Source: Casuarina equisetifolia (lineage: Eukaryota; Streptophyta; Magnoliopsida; Fagales; Casuarinaceae). From it: 64,000 nt of DNA. The notes beneath the pieces were generated by a model. It worked only from the letters and a program-made list of their open reading frames with translations, did no database searches and was not told where the DNA came from. Location of the stretch: NCBI GenBank assembly GCA_028551475.1, contig CM052359.1, positions 25,545,583 to 25,609,582 of the forward strand, written 5' to 3'. Of the stretch, positions 1-19,298 are shown in pieces (position 1 is the first letter of the stretch; the number at the start of each line of letters is the position of its first letter). A program made the translations under genes and the position numbers.

Positions 1-53
1 ACTTGGAATTACCCTATGCACTGCTGGACTGACTGCATTTTTATTTGTAATAG

Positions 54-3000
54 ACTCTAACAAAGCTGCGGTTTTCGAGGAATGCTTTCAGTGAGTTGGA
101 GAAGGAGAAGTTCCAAGTAATCTTTTTTCCCTGCATTTCTTTGGTTATTTGCAAATTAGCATTCTACAACCACTGAAACGCTGATACTATTTGTGTAGAA
201 TGTATTGAAAGGAGATGACTTCTATAAAATAAGATTGCCATCCAATGTTTTGAGCCCCCCTGGAAGGGAGTACGTTATTTCCTCGGTGAAAGCAGTAAGT
301 AGTTTTTTATATAAGGATCATGCCAAAGGTTTGAAGTACATCACCATAGGACTCAATGGTGTTTCTAGACCTTATGTTCAGCTTCTTAATTCTTACGTCT
401 ATAATTTTTGTGGCACTCAGATATATTTTCAAATCACAGATGAGGATAATTTCAAAAAAAATTATGTTTATCAAGAAAATCAATGTAAAATTCTTGTTGA
501 CTAAACTTTTTGTATATTGGATTAACTACAATAATTATTTTTTTCAAAATACTATAGTTTTTCTTTAACAGAAAAATTCGGTATAAAAGAAGATCCTGAA
601 TTTTTCACGTTTTCCATTTCACCTGATGGGGACAAAGATTTATCTGCACCTGAAGGTTGAACATTCATTTTTCTTATGCTAGTCAATAAGATTATGCCAT
701 TGTGCTATACTCCAACTACTTGTGCCTCCAAAATTTGTTTGTAATGGCCAGGAGTCTGAGACAGCACTTACTCCCTATTTGGTTTAAATGCAGAGATGTC
801 TTCCACGGGAAGGCTTGGATGAACATTTTGTTATACACATGGTAATCTCAACTTTGGAGTCATTCTAAATTCATTCTTACTTCCTTTTGGTAGCTGCTGT
901 TTGTGGTTGACTAATTTTCTCATGTCTAAAATCGTGGTTAGCAATCTTTGGTTCTCAAGTAGTAAGATTGTTCTAGTCTGTCAAATGCTTATCTTTAGAA
1001 TTTGTACAGTGATGTTAACTGCTTTGGTACTTGAAAGATGGCACTTTACTGTCTGGGGGAAATTTTCTTATGTGGTTGGCTTAAAGGTTATTACAACTGG
1101 TATTATGATTGATCATTTTATGCTGCATGGTGAGTCTTCTTGTCTAGATCCCACTTCCATAACCTTAGTCATGGGATGGTAGGAACGTAATTGAAATTAG
1201 GGACTATTGTGGCTGTCAAGAGATGTATCTCCCTCTTTGTTTCTTTCTCCATTGAAAACAGGAAAAATAAAGTAAAATGAGACTCACTAGCTATTATAGT
1301 AGCATATGAAGGTTATTGGTTAGGCTTGATTTCTAAACTTCTTGTTTTACACATCATTGCACTTCATAATTATTGGGTGGATACCAACCTTGTCTTTACT
1401 ATGCAACTTCTTATTACCAAGTTTACAATCTTAATTTACCCCCTCTCAATTCTTCTTTCTTCTTTCTTTTGCTCTAGTTATTAGCTGGTGACATTAGCTA
1501 TTGAGTGGATAAACATAGTTTTTAAACGGCTTCTGGCTAGTTTGATCATGTAGTTTTAACTTCTACTGGCTTGTTTTCTTATGTGTGGGCTCAAATTTTG
1601 CTCAACACGTGAGATTTAAAACAAACAATATGTCAACTGTAATTGGGGCTAAATTATGGAGTTATGATTTGAATTAAAAACCTCTATTTGAATTATTTGT
1701 TCAATTATTAGTTATCCAAAGTATTAGGCTGATAGGAAACAATAAAAAGAATCATATCATTAATTTTGACAATATTTAACCATTGATCATATAATAGGAC
1801 TATATGATACTATGTGAGGCATGTTTATAAGCTTTTGTTTTAAACTTCTTGCCATCTTAAACTTTTTTTTTATTTGATTTTTATTTTTAATATGCCTTTA
1901 TTTAAAGAATATGGATCAAGATTCTAGAATGCTGCCTCCTATTTATCTAAATTTCTAAGATCTAAAGACTCTTGGAAGTGAGGATTGAGATCTTTCCCAG
2001 GCAAACACCCACTCGAGCAGCAGTCTCAACAGACAAGACCTTTAGCTTTTCCATTGTCAATTAAATACCATTAAAAGTATAGAGCTATGATTTTATGGCA
2101 CAAAATATTAGCTTGAGCTTATTGAGTCTCACCTAAACACCATTAAAGTCTGGAGTTATATTGTTGTGGCATGAATTTTGGTTAATACAACCAAGTTGCT
2201 GACCATGCGTTGTGAATGTCAGCTGCAATGGTCGTGGATTTTAATCCTTTTGAATATCTGTTTTACAATTGTTTGTAGAAGGATCACGGTTACAGTTTGG
2301 TCATTGATAATATGAGGATGATGTTATTTCTATTGGTCATTGATAATGTGATGGTGATGTTATGTCTTTTTCTTTGGAAATGTTGAAAAGCTTGGAAAAT
2401 ACATTGGTTATAAAAGTGAAAGATTGCACATTTTTTTTGGAACAAAGATTTGCTATATCTGTATGTCAACACTTTTATAGTTTCAACCAGTTTTGTTAAA
2501 AATCTTCTTTATGACTGTATTTCATGTTATTTCTCTTTTTCTTTTTTCTTTTTTTCACATGACCTATAGTCTATCTGCATTTCATATATGGTAGCATACT
2601 GGAATCTTACATGTTAGTAATTTTTGTCAATTGTTTCTTGAATTTAAACAAGTAGTAAACACTGCTCTGTATCTTCCTTTGCAAATGCTTGAAAAGTAAG
2701 TTATGAATTCTACAAGGGTTCTATGAGGTCTTACATTAAGAGTTTTAGCTACATTTCCATTGGATTTGATGCTTAAAATTTATTTAGCGTTTTTGATCTA
2801 GTACTTCTAGTTATATTTCAGTGCTTACCTCTTGTTTATTGTTATGAAGTCTCATGTTTAAAGTGATACAGGAAGGCGTCAACATTGTGGGAGTTAATTA
2901 TGGTGCCCCTGGGGCATGCTCACATCCTCGACAACTAAAACTTGTAAGTTACAGTTGATCTTTGTTTGTTAACTAAAGCTAGAGTAGGAAAATGATAAGC

Positions 3001-4928
3001 CCCTACTTATCTGAATAAATTTGTGTTGAGTAATTTTTTATTTCATGGAACCTTCATGAAGGAATTTATCTAGGATTGTGTCCTAATTACCACATAGTTA
3101 TTTATCAGAAATTTCTAATAAAAAAATGTTGAGATATTTTTTATCAGAAATTGGTGAAGATATTTTTTGAAAACTATTGCTTTGGTGATGTTTGACTGCC
3201 ACTCTTTTTTGTTGTTTGGATTGCCTTAAAATTGTAAAATCATTAATACCTGGGTTTACAACAAGGAGTATAAACAATTTGTGATTGAAAGGGGGGTGCT
3301 AGTGTCTATCTTGTGCCGAAGGATTGGGGTTGTACTAGCAGAGGATAGCTTTGCTGTGGGCTGCATTTGTAGGGTGGCTTTTATGGTTGTTGATGTTGGT
3401 GAGGGAGGGATATTATCCAGTGTTTGCTGTGCGGTGTTTACCAAGCAGAGAGGGATTTTGAATGAGGACTGGTGGGCATAGAATATCTTATGTTTTAGAA
3501 AAATATTAACTGTTTTACAGGAAAGAAGGTGGTTCCATGGTTGGCTGAAAATGTTTTACAATTGAGCAATTTCTTCAAGTGCCACAAACAGTGGAAAGTT
3601 GAGAATATTTTTTTACAGAAAATGTCTTGTATCAAAAGAAACTGACCCTTTATCCAATGGAAAAGAAACATTTGTCCTGTATTTGAGCATAAAAAATACT
3701 TACAGTTGGTTTCAGATTTAGTCCAGTCTGTTCATTTCCCTAATACAGTTGAATTGAACTAAAGGAACTTAACCATGGAAGTATTTTGTTGGCATGACAT
3801 ATATCTGGGCTTACCTTTTTACGAACTTTTAGTGGATTTATGGGTTTAGTTCAGTTAAGATGCTATAATCTTGGTCATCTTTGAGGTGGCAAAGTTCTGG
3901 GTTCCTGCATGGTGGTGGAGGACCTTTTTTTTGATACTTATGAGTTAAAAGGTCATGTTTTAATTGTATAATATAGTTGTATTCAAAAGTGGTGGGTAAT
4001 GTTTAGCCAGTGAAATAATTATCTCCAGTTTTTCTGGTTTAACCGCAGCAAGTGTAGTGAAACATTGAGTTTTTCCCATTGATTTTGCTAGAGATTTTTA
4101 GGTATGGTGTGGATTGGAAGATGATAATGTTGTGGAGTATGTTATTTATTTATGTATTCAAAATTGAAAAAGTTTTTCATCTCTATTTCAGCCCACAAAG
4201 TGGTCTTTCAACTCGCACACATTATTGAAGAGCACTGAGGTGGCATTAAGGTAACTGCTGTTGCATTTGTTTTTCTTTGTAACCTCTGGCATGTATAGTT
4301 CCTTTAATTAACTCTCGTAAGAAGAAAAGTAACTTTTTCTGGTGTTCAGTAAAAAGTTAACCTCATTTTATCTGTTTTGTCCTAGTTGATCTGGTCAGTC
4401 TGTATTTGATTTGGTGATGCACAAGGCCGCTCATCAATTGATACCCACAGTGCTTTTTGATGAGTTTATCAATAGCGGGCCTTGCTTTGTCATTTAGCTG
4501 AACTGTCATTTGTTCCAAATGGTGTATAAATTACGTATTGTAATTTTTTTTCTACAGAACTCCTGTATTTTCTGAAGATATACTTGGTGGGGAGACTGGA
4601 GAGGGTGAGGTTGTAACGCCACCAGAAAAGTCCTTTTGGGCTAAATATGTAAGTGCCAAAGAATGGATTGTTTTCTCAACCTTTCCCCCTTAATGTTTAT
4701 TTGCCTACGTCAGTTTGCACCATTGGAGTTTTTTATTTTTCATTAAATTAATCTGTCTCACTGGATTTGTGTGTGTATCAGTGGATGTATTTGATCCCTC
4801 TTGGACTAATTGTCATGAATGCGATAACCCAAGCAATGAATATGGCAGAGGAACAGTCTGGTGGCCAACCACAGCAGCCAGGGGCTGCAGTTCAGCGTGG
4901 GCCAACTCCTGCAGTGCGGAGAAGATGA
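54..4928 (+). CDS. EMC10: ER membrane protein complex subunit 10 (3' seven exons, 5' partial)
   Basis: Plant EMC10 is a single-pass subunit of the ER membrane protein complex, which inserts transmembrane segments into the ER membrane. Exons joined by eye: 54-116, 199-294, 794-841, 2872-2943, 4192-4250, 4558-4648 and 4782-4928. All have AG/GT borders and the reading frame holds throughout. Recognisable pieces are KLRFSRNAF, IRLPSNVLSPPGREY, CLPREGLDEHFVIHM, NYGAPGACSHPRQLK and the C-terminal membrane segment WMYLIPLGLIVMNAITQAMN, followed by a short Q/P-rich tail ending in RRR. The signal peptide and first exons lie left of the window; an in-frame stop just before 54 marks the intron side. Family assignment rests on recalled similarity to plant EMC10. 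The stop at 4926-4928 is certain from the sequence; the small exons are well supported by phase. Confidence 0.85.
572..655 (+). other. Exon-like cryptic segment inside an EMC10 intron
   Basis: This 84-nt stretch has a pyrimidine-rich run ending in AG before it and GAAG|GTTGAAC after it. It is open in one frame (KFGIKEDPEFF, then FSISPDGDKDL). It lies between the EMC10 exons ending at 294 and starting at 794, which already join in phase 0. If included, the phase-0 reading meets a TAA after four codons. It may be a cryptic or poison exon, or chance. Confidence 0.25.
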
Positions 4929-7640
4929 TGGGTTTGCTTGCCTCTATCTTTTCAGTGACACATAAACTCAGCAAGACAAGTTGAGTGGTAGATTGGCCTT
5001 TGCTTTGGATCTGTATTTTCTGTTGTAAATTGTCTATTGATTGTTCCAATCACCAAGCATTTTTAGTTAATCAAAAATTGATTCTAAAGCATTTAGGCAA
5101 GGCCATCAAACTTTCCTCAGTTGCATTTGATTGCTACGGCAATCATAACTTGTCAACTCTAACTTCGAGAATTTTTGGTCAAGTCCAGCTTACTGCCCTA
5201 CTCTATGTGTTATTTGAACTATTTCATAGTGCTTTGTGTATACTGGCAGCTAGACTAGTAACCTCTTTGTAGTCCCACAATATGAAGGTACTTTTCTTCA
5301 AGTGTTAAAGAAACTTGGTGGGGCTCTTAGCATGTTAGAGTTATATGGTAGAACTGTCAAGGAAATGTGGCATTGGACTGGTTCTGTACTTTTCATTCCT
5401 GCTTATGGCTCTTCATCTGTTGACAACATTGACATTGTAATTAGGTTTTTGGACAACAAGCTCGAATGCTATCCGCAGACTTAAGATTAGATGGTTGGTT
5501 CCCAAATTGATGCTCATTTATTTTGAATCAACCACTTGGCATAGCTTTGTTGGACTAGGTGATCATTGTTGACATGTACTCTATGGGAAGTGAATCAGTT
5601 TATGGAAGTCTATGATAAAAGTTTGGAAGCTCATTGTAAGGTTTATGTTCCAAATATTTTCTTAGAATGGGATATGAATGAAAATGCCCTCAGTTCATAC
5701 ATCATGATTTTACTACTACAAATCTATCAGTAGAACAATTACCTTAATTAATGCCCTGTTGATGCTCAATACCATCATCAGTAGGATACTTCTATGATCA
5801 TGGCAGCTGACAGGAAAAGAACTTGATTAGTTGCTGTTTGTGTTAAGAGAACAATATTTGTTTTAGTGGAAAAATTAGTGTTGCTGGACAATATTTTGCT
5901 TGTTTCCAGTTCATGTCTTACAAATAAAGTATGGATATTGTAATTTCAGGTGAAAATGTGGAAACAGAAATCATTAAGTATTTCATTTTTAGATGAAAAT
6001 ATGGAAAACATGCTGATATATATTTCCTATAACGTGTGGCACATTGATTCTTTTTCATAGTTTTGTTGTTGGGTAACTCCTGTAGTGATTCCGTGAAGGT
6101 CATGTTTGGGAGGAAGTTGGACGAATATGGACTATTTAATATTAGGCAGGAGATAGTCTTTCCAAGAGAAAAATGTTTTCCTTGAGATTCTTTGTCGGAA
6201 GGGAGGTTTTTGACATGGATACCTAACCCAACCAAAAGTGTTGATTGATCAACGTATTAGGTTAATGCCACAAGCAATTTTGATAGGAGAGCAAGTAAAA
6301 TATGATCACCAGTCTTGGTTTTGATTATGGTGGGCTCTGGCCCAATGTTGGTAAAATTGATTTTAACACATTGGTTATAGCTTAAATGAGATTATATGTA
6401 TAGTGATTGAGAAGTTCAAAAGTACATTTTTAAGTCTTGAGACAAGTTAAGATGTTACAAATAGCTAGGTATTGTAGCTTGGTCTCCATGACATTGATGG
6501 CAACTGGAAATATCCTAACGAGAAGCTCAATGTCTTCATTGAGAATGGCAATCAAGATATGGCCTTGATAAGAAGGACCATCCAATGATGTTTTCAATAA
6601 GTTTTAGAATTAGGATATGGTTTTATATGTGACCTTATATGTTTAGAAAGTGATGTGAACGTGATTATCTTATAAGGTGTTCTCTTGGAAAGCATGATTA
6701 AATTGTCTCATTTCTTCTAGTGCTTTTTTTCTCTTAGCATATTGTAATCTTTTCCATTACATTTAAGCTATCAAGTATCTTAGTAATGGCTTGTATTTGC
6801 AAAGGGTCATTTATTTTCAATAAGTAATTACTTTTAATCACTAAAGATAAAACTAAGAACTTGTGAAGTACTCTTTGATAATTTGGTAATGCCTTCACCT
6901 TTGATATCTTGGAAGTATTGATGATCGTCTTGATGGAGTTCGTGAGGACTTATTAATGTACCTATGTTGAAACATTTATGGATGTATTGATGGACTCTGT
7001 TGTGTTCCTGCTTCTGTTGATATCAGGATGACTTGTATTTTGGAGATATGTGGTTAAGGTCGACCTTGTATCAAATAGATGTTGTAGCTTAATATTTGAG
7101 TAAACAGTGGAAAAATTTATTAGAAAACTGTGGTAGAAGTGATTTTATTAGAAACTAATAGAAAGTTATTGGCACTTAATGAAAGATTTGAAGGAAATAA
7201 GATATATTGTCAACTTTTAGCTACAGATCATGAATTTTGGAAAGTTGATGTAGTTGGGAATAAGAATGTTGTAGAAAGCTGACATGGAGTGCCAATGTGG
7301 AAACATTTTTAGGGAATGAAACATGATGTCGGGGATAGCAAGTATGATAATGGCAACAACAATAAACAGATTGGAATCAAATTACACGAACATTCCATGT
7401 TTTAGTGTTGTTATTCTCCATAAATAGATGTAAAACATCATATCAAAAGCGACAAATGACATTAAAATAGGTAAAGTCTAGGAAGAAAAGATGGATTTGC
7501 ATTGAAAATAAATTGTTGGTGATGAAGTTTATTTTACAAGATTCATTACTAGTTGAACTCAAAGGTGGATACTAGAGAAAGGTGATGCTCGGTATAAATC
7601 TTCTGGAAAGGAGGTACGGCCAGGGAAATACTGGAAGCCA
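4929..7640. other. Intergenic region between the convergent EMC10 and CRT3 genes
   Basis: This holds the 3' UTRs of both genes and otherwise AT-rich sequence. Open frames at 4985-5272, 5302-5484 and 5918-6235 show no recognisable protein and I take them as chance. No RNA gene or clear transposon end was seen. Confidence 0.5.
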
Positions 7641-13585
<5,945 letters not shown>

Positions 13586-13850
13586 TTGGAGAAATGCAGT
13601 GCCACACTGCTTGGCTTTGGAGAGCTTAGCTAGTTATAGAAGCGTTGGCCCTTGTTTGCCCTTGTTTTCCGGTGTAATTACCGTTGAATGCCTTGGTCTT
13701 TCTGGGACGTGTTCTATGGATATTTGACGAAGAAATTGGCCTGCTTTATTCTGCTGAATTACATTCTTAGCCTTGTTGTATCACTTTTATGACTTTGTAT
13801 TGGTTGTGTCCAATTGGCGTTGGGTGTAACGTAACACTAGCCAACCATGG
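13586..13850 (-). promoter_or_regulatory. 5' UTR and probable promoter side of CRT3
   Basis: This is the sequence upstream of the CRT3 start codon at 13585. The plus-strand frame 13422-13727 overlaps the first CRT3 exon in antisense and has no recognisable product. No specific promoter motif is claimed. Confidence 0.4.
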
Positions 13851-13854
13851 CATT

Positions 13855-14440
13855 TGCTTGACAATAAGTGGGGCCTTTGAGTGCCTTGAATCATAAGGTG
13901 CTTGGAACTTCTTCATATATAAAACAGATAGTAATTGACTTCAAGTAAACACGCGGCTTAGTCTCTAGACTGTGATACCACTTGTTTTGATTTTGAACTT
14001 ACAATCATGTTAAAACTTGGTTTAAAAAGTGATTTAATCCTCACACTTTATAGGCTTAGTTTTCTCCTCATTCTTTTTCATGACGTGGGATTTTTTTTTT
14101 TTAACAAATTAACTTTAACAAAATCCAAATAAATACATAGAAGGAGTTTGCAAGAACATTAGTAAAATTGAAAACGGCTTTTGCTTGACAATAAGTGGGC
14201 TCTTTGAGTGTCTTGAATCGGAAGGGGCTCGTCAATTATCGGGCTCTGATACCACTTGTTATAATTTTGAACTTGCAATCATCTTAAAAATTAGCTTGAA
14301 AAATGATTTAATCCTTATACTTATAATCTTGATATTCTCCTCATTTTTTTTTTCCTAATGTGGGATTGTTTCTCAACAAATTAACTTTAAAAAAATCAAA
14401 ATAGATAAATAAAAGGAGTCTACAAGAGCATTAATAAAAT
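13855..14440. repeat. Two tandem copies of a TRIM-like repeat with a tRNA-iMet PBS-like motif
   Basis: Copy 1 starts at about 13855 and copy 2 at about 14180, both opening with TTGCTTGACAATAAGTGG. Each then carries (C/T)TGTGATACCACT or GCTCTGATACCACT, the reverse complement of TGGTATCAGAGC, the classic initiator-Met tRNA primer-binding sequence. A segment beginning TGTT and ending AACA follows (13983-14106 and 14257-14378), then AATTAACTTTAA and a matching tail. The TG...CA segments of about 123 bp resemble short LTRs of terminal-repeat retrotransposons in miniature, on the minus strand. Both copies carry the primer-binding-like motif and no polypurine tract is clear, so a tandem array or a solo derivative is as likely as one intact element. 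Confidence 0.55.
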
Positions 14441-15801
14441 CAAGGAGGATGGCTCCAAAAGGAAGCATCTTACAATTTAGAATCTAAACAATGTGAATTT
14501 TAATCAAGTGGATGGTTGAAAGCTGTTTACTTAATGAATATGGGAACATTTTCCCTACCCGAACCAAGCCGGCAGCCCTTAGGAGCCACAAAAGGACCCA
14601 ACCCCATATGCACGGCAAGAAGGTCAGTATGAAAATTTGTTCAAAGGGAGGGGCATTGTATTGAAAGGGAGCTCGGAAGACTTGGGTCTTCACCTTAGAG
14701 TGTTGACTTGTCATTTTCATGGACAATCCTCAAGTCTCTCCACAGGTCCATGGCGAAGGAGGGTGGAAAGGGGATAAAGGCAATACCAAAAAACGAGTTT
14801 CACCACACTAGCTTTCCATGAAATGACATCCACTGCTTTCTATTTTGTACTCTATTTCTTTATTTCTTTATCAGAAGCAATAAAAACCTTTAGGAGTTTC
14901 CCCGAAGAGCAGGATTTTGACTGAAAAGGATAGTTACTAAACTGATCTTAATTTCACATTTCTATTAATTGCATATAGAAGTTTTAGCATAAGGAGCTAC
15001 TAGGTAACTTCTATACGTAAAAAATTGATTGGTGCAACCTAATAGCAAAGTGTACGTTTTACAAATTTTCCTTGAATTAACGACTTTACGTATTTAAAAG
15101 CTTATTGACCAAAGCAAACCATGTTATCAAGGCTTCCATTTGAAAGAGTTTGATATCTCCAGTTAGATAATGCTGCAATAAATGATTCATGATTGCCACA
15201 TGAACTGAAAATTGACAAAATAGATGTGACAATTTCGTTGTAGGGCCTACAGCCAATGGCCATTAACAGCAGGTGAATGATATCATAAGTCCAGATTTAA
15301 ACAAAACAAAAATATTCACCTCTTTCACCCTCAGATTCTTGAAGCACCGTTGGTGTTGGGGCATTGACCTGTTTCCCTACTACACTTCTCATTTGTACAC
15401 CTTTCTTTTTTCCTTTCTAAAGCAAAAACAGATACCAACAAAAAAGGAAAGGTCCTTGGCATTCTCGCATATTCCCCAAATAGAGCCAAATGTAAGAATT
15501 AAGCGAGATTTCAGAATAAACCGTGACCAAATCATTTCTTATTTAAATCAAAAATCTGTAAAGAAATTTCTATGGAGCAGTTTGAGCCAATACACTCAGC
15601 TTCGACAATCTGGAGAAACAGCATTTATGTTTCGCACATGCCCAAAATACTCTCCTTGAAGTTTCAGAAGAGCTGGAAAACTAAATAGCATTGCAAGAAG
15701 GAGAGGAAAGAAAGAAAAGGTACAAGTGTTTGAGATTTCTACTGATAGCTAAATCCTCATAATAAACAAAGGAAAATTTGGGGAGGCTTCATAATTCCCC
15801 T
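14441..15801. other. Intergenic region between CRT3 and the mitochondrial ACP gene
   Basis: The 3' UTR of the ACP gene lies at the right end. Open frames at 14484-14726 (minus) and 15273-15659 (plus, 128 codons) have no recognised domain and are probably chance. Confidence 0.45.
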
Positions 15802-18800
15802 CTACTTTGCCTGAGGGTGAGAAGCAATGAAGTCAACAGCAACACTGATGGAGTTGATCTTATCTGCTTCATTATCAGGGATCTCAAACCCAAACTCTTC
15901 TTCCAGTGCCATCACAATCTCCACGGCATCTAAACTATCTAACCCCAGATCATTTTGGAAATGGGCATTTGGGGTGACCTGTGAAAAAAGAAAAAAGCAT
16001 AAACTTGAGCAGTAGCAAGAACTTTAAAGATAAAAATCAGGACTACAAAGCCGGGGTGGGGTGGGGGGGGGGGGGGGGGGGGGTGTGGTTGTTTATGAAT
16101 GGGAAGACATTACAAAAGAAACAAGCACATACTGCGCTTCCGTTTGTTTCAATGTAAAACTACTTCATAAAAAACGTGTTCCAAATCCCTAAGTATTTAG
16201 TTGGACCAGGAAAACTCGGTTACACCAAAAACATAATTTGATCTTCTCCTCTTGCAACACGAGAAGCCCCAAGGACCCTCCCTCCTCTTCACTGTGAACA
16301 GCTCCTATCTCCCTAGCTCCCAATCTACAGAATCACTCTTTCCCTGCAATATTCATCCAACAATAACATCCCCCCGATCATTATGCCTCCATCAACCAAA
16401 AACACCATTTGCTCTGCACAAAGAAACCTCTGCACACTGCACATGAACCTAGCTAGGACAACATTATTCTCTCACTAGTACAAGTAATTTTTTTCAACTT
16501 GCCCATAGTTAAGGTGTCCCCCAAAGCTGTCATCCATACAAAGGATACCACTGTTGAGCACCATTATGCATTTTAGAAGGATCCAACCTCAAAAGTACCC
16601 TTTTAGATGGAGTCCAACAAAACTTATTATCATCATCTCCATCCATACTTAAGAGAACAGACCAGGTAAAGAATGAAACAACTCAATCTACCTCCCAATC
16701 ATACTCGGATTTGCTTAAGGTGATATACCGTTTTGACATGCTAGAAAATTAAAAGTGATCTGCCACCAATGGTTCCACAAAGAAAATGAATTTAATGCAC
16801 CCCACACCTCTTATTATGCCAAAATCTCACCTAAAAGCCATCTCCCACCTAAAATGCAGTGAAAGTAGAAAAATCTTCCCACCCCTCCCTTCTGTTTCTC
16901 TACTATCTCACTGAAGTTCCCACTGTACAGTGCATGAACTGACAAACTTTACAAATTCTGTTAAACATGTTTAAAATATAATGCTTCAAATTTTAATAGT
17001 TTAAACCAAGAGGAGAGCAAAGAGATGACATGGAACCAACTCAATTCTTTAGAGATTTAGATAGATACAAACTGAATTAAAACTTGAAAGACTAGAAGAG
17101 GTGAAGCAAGTAATCTCTACTCAATTTCTGATATAATAAAATTGGGTTAAAGTTTGATCAAATATGACGGCAGACAACCATGAACCCTAACAAAGCTTCT
17201 CATCACTAGGAAGTCAGTTACTAGTACAAAACAGTCAAGTGCGTCTCAAAAGAGGTCAAACAAGTTTGAAATTTATCTGACGACAAATGAACAGCCAACA
17301 GTATGAATCCCAAAAATACATGTATTTCAAAAAATCGTATGTTGCAAGTTAAGGAAAAGCTAACAAAATGAATTTTTTTGGGGACTGAAAACCAAAGATA
17401 GAAGTGATTAGAATATTTTTCCCACACACTAGTTTATTTCCTTTCTTCATTAGTCATATAACAACAAAAACGAGTTAGCAATCAATAAGTTACAGCCTAA
17501 ATTATTGTCATAATAAATGATCTCTTGTTAATCATAATAAGTCATTTGACCAATTTTGCAGCTCAAGTTAACTTTATAAACCTTAATCCTTCTATGCCCA
17601 TAGTATTTCTTCTACAGAAAATAAGGCAAAAAAATAAAAAAATGCAACCAGATTGTTTACCGAAAAGTAAAAAGGAAAAAAATAAAAAATAAAAAGCAAG
17701 AGAAAAAGAGAATTTAGAATAAAAAACTACCTAATGGTTCACAAACGAGGGAGTTAAAGCATGAAACAAGCAATCAACAAAATATTCCCTGATATATACG
17801 TGATTAGCCACTTCCCTGAGTCCAAAAATGGAATTCAGAAGCTTATTATTTGCAATTAGACTAGAGGATATTAAAAATCAATTAAAAAAATCTATATCCG
17901 TACAGATTGGACCTTTAAACATGAGACATTATTGCAATATTCAAAAGCTCCCCCACACCAATTGCAAAGAGTAAAAACAAGATCAGATTGCTATAAAGAC
18001 ACTTAGAAGAGAGTCATTTACAATGTTGACCCGCCGTTTTATGAAATTCAAAAGTCATGAAATCAGTGAATCTGAAGGGACATTGTTCCACTTCTGCACT
18101 AAGCAGCACAGCCTAACATCTATCAAGCAAAAACCTCAAATTTTCATACCTAACCTCAAACTCATTAGGGTGGATGCTGCTTTTTATTCCGTTGCTTATG
18201 GAAACATTCCTTCACCATTTGACCATAGGAAAAATTACCTCCCCCGACATCAGGCCAACCATTTGGCTCAGCTCTCTCCCAGAACAGAAAAAGACATAAA
18301 GAAAACATTTCCCTCTAAGTTACCACTCTCAAAGGCCACTCATACCAATTCCATGGGTAAAAATTTGATTTTCCTTGGACTAAATAAGAGGGAAATTGAA
18401 CCCCTTGAACTCAGATGAATCAAATCGCAGGAAATTCTACATAGACCACATATATGTTTTGCTTTTAACCATTTTCTCACACTTTCTAACCAAACACATC
18501 AAATCATCTATGAAGAGTAATCTCAAGAATTATCACCAACGTTAAAACTTATCTAATCTGATATTATCATTTTCCCGATTATTTTCAACAACCAAAAACA
18601 TAAATCAACAAAACCTAGGATTTCTAAATCTCAAGATATCTCGGAAACCAAATGTCAAAATCTTAGAGGCTCTTACAAATATTTCATTTCTCTAGTTCAA
18701 AATCTGAGTACTCAATCAAAGAACATGTAAAAATCTTAACAACCAACGATTCATCCCTTAAGTGGTGTTTATCTTGGGAGAAAACAAAATAAACATTCCC

Positions 18801-19298
18801 AAAACTTGACATTTCCCAGTAATCAAATGCATGTACATAGAAGCACAAAATTTAGGGTTTAACTTGGAAGTAACATTGCCTCTCGTCAGCAACTTGAACC
18901 TCACTATGTTTCTGTATTTTTTCCACAGAGCAAAGAGCGTACTACACGCCTCAGGTTTTCTTAATCATTAAGCACCTAAATTCAGGGTTTATCTTGCAAG
19001 TAACAACGCTACCTGGGAAATAACAAATCAAACCCCAGAAGCAATAAATTATTGCATCAGAATTTATCTTGGAATCAGCAGAACTTACCTTGGAAGGATC
19101 GACCTTCTGGAAGTTCTTGACGACGGTAATAACCCGATCGGCCACCTCGCTTTTGTCTAGGAAGGAGCCCCGAACCTCCTCGGAGAGGAAACGGCGCCGT
19201 ATTGCGTTAAAGGACAATGCGAAACTAGGGCTTCTGGGAATGGCCTGAACCTGCACCCTCAAGTGCCTTAGCAAAGCGCTCCTTGCCGCCGCCGCCAT
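15802..19298 (-). CDS. Mitochondrial acyl carrier protein
   Basis: Acyl carrier protein of mitochondrial type II fatty-acid synthesis, which supplies octanoate for lipoate and in many species associates with complex I. Two coding exons, 19298-19089 and 15978-15802, give 70 plus 58 residues (128 aa), normal for plant mtACP. Exon 1 encodes an Arg/Ala-rich, acid-poor presequence ([18 protein letters not shown], then IRRRFLSEE) and the first helix ([15 protein letters not shown]). Exon 2 has the phosphopantetheine site [10 protein letters not shown], with Ser as the attachment residue, and the conserved [10 protein letters not shown]. The start at 19298 is chosen because homologues begin MAAAA...; an upstream in-frame ATG at 19418 would add 40 residues. 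The intron is long (about 3.1 kb) and contains a 21-G homopolymer. Confidence 0.93.
16063..16083. repeat. Poly-G run (21 G) in the mtACP intron
   Basis: An uninterrupted run of 21 G on the plus strand, directly preceded by GGGGTGGGGT. It becomes a C run in the ACP pre-mRNA. Confidence 0.95.

Noticed and set aside
5302-5484. 60-codon plus-strand open frame after EMC10
   Set aside because: No recognisable protein and lies in the 3' flank; judged chance.
15273-15659. 128-codon plus-strand open frame between CRT3 and mtACP
   Set aside because: No recognisable domain, composition like AT-rich intergenic DNA, and no splice or homology support.
18023-18418. 131-codon plus-strand open frame
   Set aside because: Lies within the long mtACP intron on the opposite strand, with no recognisable family.
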